Shown here: positions 58,377 through 64,000 of the stretch, one piece after another | How positions within the stretch are numbered: position 1 is the first letter of the stretch | Layout: every line of letters starts with the position of its first letter | From: Pseudomonas sp. 10-1B | GTDB taxonomy: Bacteria > Pseudomonadota > Gammaproteobacteria > Pseudomonadales > Pseudomonadaceae | Direction: 5' to 3' | Assembly (NCBI RefSeq): GCF_000935045.1 | Contig: NZ_JYKS01000013.1 | Span: forward strand, 1-64,000 | Length of the DNA: 64,000 nucleotides | The notes under the pieces: model-generated | Database searches by the model: none | What the model was told of the DNA's origin: nothing | The model's input: the letters and a program-made list of their open reading frames with translations, nothing else | Position numbers and translations under genes: made by a program

Positions 58377-59444
58377 ATGCTGGACTGGAAAAACCGCGAG
58401 GCCAAAGCCGAGCCTCGTGAGCGTGTCGACGGCCGCGCCGCCGCCGCCCGTAGCTACCTTGGCGGCCTCTGGAGCCGTGCCCTGGGGACCCTGATCGGGT
58501 TGTACCTGCTGGTGTGTATCGGCCTGGGCTGGTACTGGAGCCAGGAGCCGGACTTGTTCCCGGTGCAGCAGAACGCTCAGGCTGCCGCCGAGCGCACCGG
58601 CCAGCAGATGGTGGTGGGCTATACCACCATCGAAACCCTCAAGACCGTGGCCGACACCTTGCTGAACAAGCCAGGCGGCTACATTTCCAACGACCGCTTC
58701 CCGCCAGGGCTGTGGATGGACAACATGCCGAGCTGGGAATATGGCGTGCTGGTCCAGGTACGCGACCTGTCCCGCGCCCTGCGCAAGGACTTCGCCCGTT
58801 CGCAGTCGCAGTCCACCGAAGACGCCGACCTGGCCAAGGCCGAACCGCGCTTCAACTTCGACAACAAGAGCTGGATCCTGCCATCGAGCGAGTCGGAGTT
58901 CGAAGAGGGCATCAAGTCGTTGACCCGTTACCAGAGCCGTCTGACTGCTGGCGACAAGGGCGCGATCTTCTATACCCGTGCCGACAACCTGAACAACTGG
59001 CTGGGTGACGTGGCTACCCGCCTGGGTTCACTGTCGCAGCGCCTGTCGGCCAGCGTTGGCCGGGTCAAGCTCAATTCCACGCTGAAGACCGAGTCGGTGG
59101 TGGCTGGCGAGGCGCCGCAGGTGGACGAGGAACTGGTGGAAACCCCATGGCTGCAGATCGACAACGTGTTCTACGAAGCCCGTGGCCAGGCCTGGGCACT
59201 GTCGCACCTGCTGCGCGCCATCGAGGTGGACTTTGCCGACGTGCTGGCGAAGAAGAACGCCACGGTCAGCGTGCGCCAGATCATCCGTGAGCTGGAAGCC
59301 TCGCAAGAAGCGCTGTGGAGCCCGATGGTGCTCAACGGCAGTGGCTTTGGCATGTGGGCCAACCACTCGCTGGTCATGGCCAACTACATTTCCCGGGCCA
59401 ACGCCGCGGTCATCGACCTGCGTCAGCTGCTGTCGCAGGGTTGA
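58377..59444 (+). CDS. DUF2333-family membrane-anchored protein
   Basis: 355 aa. Basic N terminus, one membrane segment (~34-54, LGTLIGLYLLVCIGLGWYW), then a periplasmic domain with PGGYISNDRFPPGLWMDNMP typical of DUF2333. Function unknown. Its TGA overlaps the Nudix gene start, so the two are co-transcribed. Confidence 0.88.
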   Translation: MLDWKNREAKAEPRERVDGRAAAARSYLGGLWSRALGTLIGLYLLVCIGLGWYWSQEPDLFPVQQNAQAAAERTGQQMVVGYTTIETLKTVADTLLNKPGGYISNDRFPPGLWMDNMPSWEYGVLVQVRDLSRALRKDFARSQSQSTEDADLAKAEPRFNFDNKSWILPSSESEFEEGIKSLTRYQSRLTAGDKGAIFYTRADNLNNWLGDVATRLGSLSQRLSASVGRVKLNSTLKTESVVAGEAPQVDEELVETPWLQIDNVFYEARGQAWALSHLLRAIEVDFADVLAKKNATVSVRQIIRELEASQEALWSPMVLNGSGFGMWANHSLVMANYISRANAAVIDLRQLLSQG

Positions 59445-59980
59445 TGATGGCCATCAGCCCGAACGAAGCCGCTCATCGAGCGGCTTCCGACCGCGAACTG
59501 GTCGCCTGGGTGGACGAAGCCGACCAGGTGCTGGGCGCGTTGCCCCGCGCCGAACTGCGCGAGCGTGGCCTGATCGGCCGTTGTACGTTCATTCTGCTGT
59601 TCAACAGCGCCGGTGAGTTGTGCGTGCACCGGCGTACCTTGAGCAAGGCGCTGTACCCGGGGTACTGGGATGTGGCAGCGGGTGGCATGGTCACGGCGGG
59701 CGAGGCGTATGCCGATTCGGCGGCGCGTGAGCTGGCCGAGGAACTGGGCATCGAGGGCGCCGCGCTGCGCTTTCATGAGCGGTTCTATTTTGACCAGCCG
59801 GACAACCGCTTGTGGTGTGCGGTGTATTCGGCGGTGTCGGATGCGCCGTTGCGCTTGCAGCCGGAAGAGGTGAGCGAGGCGCGGTTCATTGGGCTGGAGC
59901 AGGCTGAGCAGGAGAGCCTGAGCATGCCGTATTGTCCGGACTCGTTGGCGGCATTGCAGCGATATAGAGCTACTTTGTAG
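59444..59980 (+). CDS. Nudix hydrolase (YfcD-like)
   Basis: 178 aa. Two tandem ATG codons at 59444 and 59447; the first overlaps the upstream stop. The Nudix box reads GGMVTAGEAYADSAARELAE then ELG. YfcD-type cytoplasmic nucleotide-diphosphate hydrolase; substrate unknown. Confidence 0.9.
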   Translation: MMAISPNEAAHRAASDRELVAWVDEADQVLGALPRAELRERGLIGRCTFILLFNSAGELCVHRRTLSKALYPGYWDVAAGGMVTAGEAYADSAARELAEELGIEGAALRFHERFYFDQPDNRLWCAVYSAVSDAPLRLQPEEVSEARFIGLEQAEQESLSMPYCPDSLAALQRYRATL

Positions 59981-60068
59981 AAGCGGGCTTGCCCGCGAAA
60001 TACTGGCCCAGACACCCGCGTCGCATGGCAAGGGCTGTGCCCTTGTTCGCGGGTAAACCCGCTCCTAC
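59976..60068. repeat. Inverted REP pair overlapping a gene end
   Basis: GTAGAAGCGGGCTTGCCCGC (plus) and its inverted GCGGGTAAACCCGCTCCTAC. The first copy overlaps the TAG stop of the Nudix gene. Confidence 0.85.
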
Positions 60069-60219
60069 ACAACAGCCGGATTTATCGTTACACTGCGCGC
60101 CCTTTTCGGGCTGCCGCAATTCTTGCAGCAGTAGCGCCGCCCCTGCCAGAGTGGGGCTTCGCGGTCGGCCTCAACCCCTGGGCCCGACCAGTTTTTGTCC
60201 TCAGCACAGAGGAACAAAA

Positions 60220-60591
60220 GTGGCCAAGAAAGCTTCTTCCTTCGCCGCCCTTGGCGGTCTCGTTTACTCCACCGACGCCGGTCGGCACTGCCCCGACTGT
60301 GGCCAGCCGGTGGATGCCTGTACCTGCAAGCAAAATGTCATCCCCGAAGGCGACGGTATTGCCCGTGTGCGCCGCGAAAGCAAAGGCCGTGGCGGCAAGA
60401 CCGTGACTACCGTTACCGGCGTGCCGCTGCCGCTCGAGCAGCTCAAGGAGCTGGCCTCTACCCTCAAGCGCCGCTGCGGTACCGGTGGCGCGCTGAAGGA
60501 TGGGGTCATCGAGATCCAGGGCGACCATGTCGAGCTGCTGATCGGTGAGCTGAGCAAACAGGGTTTCAAGGCGAAAAAGTCCGGCGGTTGA
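60220..60591 (+). CDS. yciH: SUI1-family translation factor (YciH)
   Basis: 123 aa from a GTG at 60220 (AGAGGAACAAAA before it). N terminus has CPDC...CTC, possible metal ligands; the C-terminal SUI1 domain has GRGGKTVTTVTGVP and KRRCGTGGALKDG. Related to eIF1; modulates start-codon selection or density of ribosomes in bacteria, with little direct proof. Confidence 0.92.
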   Translation: MAKKASSFAALGGLVYSTDAGRHCPDCGQPVDACTCKQNVIPEGDGIARVRRESKGRGGKTVTTVTGVPLPLEQLKELASTLKRRCGTGGALKDGVIEIQGDHVELLIGELSKQGFKAKKSGG

Positions 60592-60686
60592 TACGCCCGC
60601 GCGCTTTTTTGCCCAGTGCTTTCTAAACTCGTTGCCGTGACCAGGGTCTACCCCTGGGCATGGACGAATCGTCATTTTTGGCTTTT

Positions 60687-60717
60687 ACACTGCGCCCGCC
60701 TCCTTGCGGGGCAGTGT
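60687..60717 (+). promoter_or_regulatory. Strong stem-loop in the speA 5' UTR
   Basis: ACACTGC-g-CCCGC pairs with GCGGG-GCAGTGT with one bulged base. It ends 26 bp before the speA start and has no T-run, so it may control speA translation or mRNA stability. Confidence 0.45.
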
Positions 60718-60743
60718 CTTCGACTTATCTATAGGGGACTTGA

Positions 60744-62657
60744 ATGTCCGTACGACGCACACGCAAAGACGATGGTAGCCAATGGACCGTGGCCGACAGC
60801 CGCAGTGTTTATGGCATCCGCCATTGGGGCGCTGGTTATTTCGCCATCAATGAAGCCGGGCGCGTCGAAGTGCGCCCCAACGGCCCCGGCAGCGCGCCGA
60901 TCGACCTGTTCGAGCAGGTCGACGAACTGCGCCAGAGCGGCCTTTCGCTGCCCTTGCTGGTGCGCTTCCCCGACATTCTGCAGGACCGCGTGCGCCAACT
61001 GACCGGCGCGTTCGACGCCAACATCGCGCGCCTGGAATACCAGAGCACGTACACCGCGCTGTACCCGATCAAGGTCAACCAGCAGGAAGCGGTGGTGGAA
61101 AACATCATCGCCACGCAAAACGTCTCCATCGGCCTGGAAGCCGGCTCCAAGCCCGAGCTGCTGGCGGTGCTGGCGCTGGCGCCGAAAGGTGGCACCATCG
61201 TCTGCAACGGTTACAAGGACCGTGAGTTCATCCGCCTGGCGCTGATGGGTCAGAAGCTTGGCCACAACGTGTTCATCGTCATCGAGAAAGAGTCGGAAGT
61301 GGCCCTGGTGATCGACGAGGCCGCCGAGCTCAAGGTCAAGCCGCAGGTTGGCCTGCGCGTGCGCCTGTCGTCGCTGGCTTCGAGCAAGTGGGCCGACACC
61401 GGCGGCGAGAAGTCCAAGTTCGGGTTGTCTGCTGCCCAGCTGATTTCGGTGGTGCAGCGCTTCCGCGATGCCGGCCTGGACCAGGGTATCCGCCTGCTGC
61501 ACTTCCACATGGGGTCGCAGATCGCCAACCTGGCCGACTACCAGCACGGTTTCAAGGAAGCCATTCGTTATTACGGCGAACTGCGTGCACTGGGCCTGCC
61601 AGTCGACCACATCGACGTTGGCGGTGGCCTGGGCGTGGACTACGACGGTACCCACTCGCGCAATGCCAGTTCGATCAACTACGACATGGACGACTACGCC
61701 GGCGTGGTGGTGGGCATGCTCAAGGAGTTCTGCGACGCACAGGGCCTGCCGCACCCGCACATCTTCTCCGAGAGCGGCCGTTCGCTGACGGCGCACCACG
61801 CCATGCTGGTGATCCAGGTGACCGACGTCGAGAAGCACAACGACGACGTGCCGACCATCGAGAACAAGCAAGCTCTGCCCGAGACCGTGCAGTGGCTGGC
61901 CGACCTGCTCGGCCCGACCGATATCGAGATGGTGACCGAGACTTACTGGCGCGCCACCCACTACATGGGTGACGTGGCGGCGCAGTATGCCGATGGCAAG
62001 ATCAGCCTGGCCGAGAAAGCCCTGGCCGAGCAGTGCTACTTCGCCGTGTGCCGCCGCCTGCACAACTCGCTGAAAGCCCGCCAGCGCTCGCACCGCCAGG
62101 TGCTGGACGAGCTGAACGACAAGCTGGCCGACAAGTACATCTGCAACTTCTCGGTGTTCCAGAGCCTGCCGGACACCTGGGCCATTGGCCAGGTACTGCC
62201 GATCATCCCGCTGCACCGCCTGGACGAAGAACCGATGCGTCGAGCGGTGCTGCAGGACCTGACCTGCGACTCCGACGGCAAGATCAACCAGTACGTCGAC
62301 GAGCAGAGCATCGAGACCAGCATGCCGGTGCATGCGCTGAAGGAGGGCGAGGACTACCTGCTGGGCGTGTTCCTGGTCGGTGCCTATCAGGAAATCCTCG
62401 GTGACATGCACAACCTGTTCGGTGATACCGACTCGGTGAACATCTACCAGAACGCCGATGGCAGCGTATACCACGCCGGTATCGAGACCCACGACACCAT
62501 CGAGGACATGCTGCGCTACGTGCACCTGTCGCCGGAGGAGTTGATGACTCATTACCGCGACAAGGTGGCCAGCGCCAAGATCACTGCGCGTGAGCGCACG
62601 CAGTACCTGGATGCCTTGCGCCTTGGGTTGACCCGGTCTTCGTACCTGTCGTCGTGA
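60744..62657 (+). CDS. speA: Biosynthetic arginine decarboxylase
   Basis: 637 aa, alanine-racemase-fold PLP enzyme. The PLP lysine is in YPIKVNQQ; the phosphate site is in [14 protein letters not shown]. Converts arginine to agmatine for putrescine synthesis. GGGGACTTGA precedes the ATG. Confidence 0.97.
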   Translation: MSVRRTRKDDGSQWTVADSRSVYGIRHWGAGYFAINEAGRVEVRPNGPGSAPIDLFEQVDELRQSGLSLPLLVRFPDILQDRVRQLTGAFDANIARLEYQSTYTALYPIKVNQQEAVVENIIATQNVSIGLEAGSKPELLAVLALAPKGGTIVCNGYKDREFIRLALMGQKLGHNVFIVIEKESEVALVIDEAAELKVKPQVGLRVRLSSLASSKWADTGGEKSKFGLSAAQLISVVQRFRDAGLDQGIRLLHFHMGSQIANLADYQHGFKEAIRYYGELRALGLPVDHIDVGGGLGVDYDGTHSRNASSINYDMDDYAGVVVGMLKEFCDAQGLPHPHIFSESGRSLTAHHAMLVIQVTDVEKHNDDVPTIENKQALPETVQWLADLLGPTDIEMVTETYWRATHYMGDVAAQYADGKISLAEKALAEQCYFAVCRRLHNSLKARQRSHRQVLDELNDKLADKYICNFSVFQSLPDTWAIGQVLPIIPLHRLDEEPMRRAVLQDLTCDSDGKINQYVDEQSIETSMPVHALKEGEDYLLGVFLVGAYQEILGDMHNLFGDTDSVNIYQNADGSVYHAGIETHDTIEDMLRYVHLSPEELMTHYRDKVASAKITARERTQYLDALRLGLTRSSYLSS

Positions 62658-62683
62658 TTGCCGGGGGCCGCTCCCGCTTTTTT

Positions 62684-62725
62684 GTGGGAGCGGCCTTGCG
62701 TCGCGATATGAGGGCGCAGCCCTCA
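62684..62725 (+). repeat. REP element, class C, upstream of RAYT
   Basis: GTGGGAGCGGCCTTGCGTCG (62684-62703) followed by a GAGGGCGCAGCCCTC hairpin. The preceding GGCCGCTCCCGC can pair with it and may terminate speA. Confidence 0.88.
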
Positions 62726-62810
62726 CCGACGTCACACCCGGTAAAAAACCTGTCCTCATCCGTCGGAACAGCGCCGCTACCTTTGAATGCAATGTTCAAA
62801 GGAGGATGAC

Positions 62811-63266
62811 ATGGAAAGTCCAGGTTCCCATCGTTTACGTAGCGGTCGAGTGTCCGAGCCAGGACGCCTCTACCTGCTCACCACCACCACCCGAAACCGA
62901 ACGCCATTGTTCAAAGACTTTCGCTTTGCCAGAACCGTGATACAGCAATTGCGATTCTGTGAAGAGTGCAAGGTTTGTCGATCTTTGGCGTGGGTCTTGA
63001 TGCCGGATCATCTTCATTGGCTTATCGAGCTTGGGCCGTCGAGCCTGGGCGAGCTGATGTGTGGATTCAAGTCCAGAAGCAGTTGTGCGTTGTACAAGGT
63101 GGGTGCTGAAAGGCGGCATATCTGGCAGACCAGCTTTCATGACCGGGCTTTGCGTCGTGAGGAGGATATGAAGGCGGTTGCCCGTTACATCATCGCCAAC
63201 CCGATTAGGGCTGGCCTGGTACGACGGGCTGGCGCGTATCCACATTGGGATTGTGTTTGGCTGTGA
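62811..63266 (+). CDS. REP-associated tyrosine transposase (RAYT)
   Basis: 151 aa from the ATG at 62811, with AAAGGAGGATGAC before it. HUH-type motif MPDHLHWL and catalytic Tyr in ARYIIANPIRAGLV define the RAYT/Y1-like (TnpA-REP) family. Such single-copy domesticated enzymes bind and cleave REP DNA and are thought to spread REP elements. It is flanked by three class C REPs. Confidence 0.95.
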   Translation: MESPGSHRLRSGRVSEPGRLYLLTTTTRNRTPLFKDFRFARTVIQQLRFCEECKVCRSLAWVLMPDHLHWLIELGPSSLGELMCGFKSRSSCALYKVGAERRHIWQTSFHDRALRREEDMKAVARYIIANPIRAGLVRRAGAYPHWDCVWL

Positions 63267-63274
63267 GTCCGCAG

Positions 63275-63317
63275 GTGAGGGCTTCGCCCTCATTTCGCGA
63301 CACAAGGCCGCTCCCAC
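63275..63317 (-). repeat. REP element, class C, downstream of RAYT
   Basis: Inverted copy (GAGGGCTTCGCCCTC, then CGCGACACAAGGCCGCTCCCAC) starting 9 bp after the RAYT stop. Confidence 0.88.
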
Positions 63318-63373
63318 ATTGATCGGCGTACACAGGACCTCGGGAAATATCCAATTTGATCGGCATTCACAGG

Positions 63374-63420
63374 GCCTTGTGGGAGCGGCCTTGCGTCGCG
63401 ATGGGCCGCAAAGCGGCCCC
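63374..63420 (+). repeat. REP element, class C, second downstream copy
   Basis: GTGGGAGCGGCCTTGCGTCG (63379-63398) followed by GGGCCGCAAAGCGGCCCC. It forms an inverted pair with 63275-63317. Confidence 0.88.
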
Positions 63421-63422
63421 AA

Positions 63423-64000
63423 TCAGCCTACCCAGAGATTTTTCTGCTGCAACCGCCACCCCATCCACCCCAACGTCACCGCCCGCAGCCCCATGAACCC
63501 GAGAAAGGCCAACCACAATCCATGGTTGCCAAGCCCACTCATGAGCACGCCCAATGGCAGCGCAATCACCACCGAAACCAACATCGCATTACGCATTTCC
63601 CGTGCCCGCGTCGCACCAATGAACAACCCGTCCAGCAAGTAACTCCACACCGCAATCAACGGCAGCAAGGCCAGGTACGGCAAGTACGGATAAGCCGCTG
63701 CCCGCACACTCTCGATGTCGGTCTGCAAGTTGATGAACAGGTGTCCGCCCAGCAGGAACAACCCGGCAAATCCAAGGCTGGTGATCAACGACCAGCCACA
63801 GGCCACCACCAGCGAGCGGCGCAAGGTGTCGCGGTCACGGGCGCCGATGGCGTGGCCGCACAGGGCCTCTACCGCATGCGCCAGCCCGTCGAGGGCGTAG
63901 GCAGTCAGCAGCAGGCCGTTGAGCAACAGGGCGTTGGCCGCCACGGTGGCTTCGCCCAGGCGGGCGCCTTGGACGGCAATCAGCAGGAACACCAGTTGCA
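63423..64000 (-). CDS. MATE-family efflux transporter, DinF-like (partial)
   Basis: The C-terminal ~190 residues are inside the window; the gene runs off its right edge and its start is not seen. Several membrane segments, with the MATE features AYALDGLAHAVEALCGHAIG and YLLDGLFIGATRAREMRN. Drug/cation:Na+ or H+ antiporter of the DinF branch. It ends just after the REP pair. Confidence 0.88.
   Translation of the reverse strand, partial: QLVFLLIAVQGARLGEATVAANALLLNGLLLTAYALDGLAHAVEALCGHAIGARDRDTLRRSLVVACGWSLITSLGFAGLFLLGGHLFINLQTDIESVRAAAYPYLPYLALLPLIAVWSYLLDGLFIGATRAREMRNAMLVSVVIALPLGVLMSGLGNHGLWLAFLGFMGLRAVTLGWMGWRLQQKNLWVG

Overview
The window reads as a chromosome segment of a Pseudomonas of the putida group. 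It is GC-rich and densely coded. It carries many copies of the ~35-bp Pseudomonas REP element, and its right two thirds follows a gene order I recall from P. putida (ppa, mtfA, dedA, eutCB, mpl, ubiX, MORN protein, acoCBAX/acoR, accBC, aroQ, dsbD). No rRNA, tRNA, CRISPR array or intact prophage was seen.

Layout. 0.2-1.2 kb: a periplasmic siderophore-type esterase next to the last ~20 codons of a lost TonB-dependent receptor. 1.3-17.4 kb: an accessory taurine-dissimilation region holding an APC permease, a CobS/CobT chelatase-type pair without CobN, a small RHH-like protein, a thiS-thiG pair, taurine:pyruvate aminotransferase (tpa), the MocR regulator TauR, a 31-codon Cys-ended leader ORF, sulfoacetaldehyde acetyltransferase (xsc), pta, a DUF6506 protein, an unknown 221-aa protein and two sulfite-exporter-type membrane proteins. 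17.6-26.4 kb: two FecI/FecR iron-starvation signalling modules, each with a TonB receptor (one HasR/HxuA-like heme type, one siderophore type) and a Fur box. 26.8-30.5 kb: a degenerate S24 repressor, ppa, mtfA, dedA and a GNAT enzyme. 30.6-38.3 kb: ethanolamine catabolism (permease, EutBC, aldehyde dehydrogenase) with a sigma-54 activator. 38.4-43.2 kb: mpl, ubiX, a small lipoprotein, an NAD(P)-binding protein and a MORN-repeat/caspase-fold lipoprotein. 43.5-49.8 kb: the acetoin dehydrogenase operon acoXABC with its sigma-54 activator AcoR. 50-64 kb: accBC, aroQ, dsbD, an MCP, a PleD-like diguanylate cyclase, DUF2333, Nudix, SUI1, speA, a REP-associated tyrosine transposase (RAYT) and a cut-off MATE transporter.

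How the taurine genes fit together. Tpa would turn taurine into sulfoacetaldehyde, Xsc (a ThDP enzyme) would turn that into acetyl phosphate plus sulfite, Pta would make acetyl-CoA, and the exporters would remove sulfite. I find one operator architecture, TGG[C/T] followed exactly 23 bp later by TGG[CT][CT]CTA, in the intergenic regions of the permease, the CobS/small-ORF pair, the thiS/tpa pair, the xsc leader and the exporter/221-aa pair. A weaker version precedes tauR. This suggests a single TauR regulon that includes CobST and ThiSG, which are not usually counted as part of taurine catabolism. Together with the Cys-ended leader peptide in front of xsc, this is the most likely undescribed system here.

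Other notable structure. An inverted REP pair of exactly 93 bp lies in frame inside the ethanolamine sigma-54 activator gene. The RAYT gene is flanked by its own REP subclass. Good -24/-12 promoters precede the ethanolamine permease, the aldehyde dehydrogenase and acoX.
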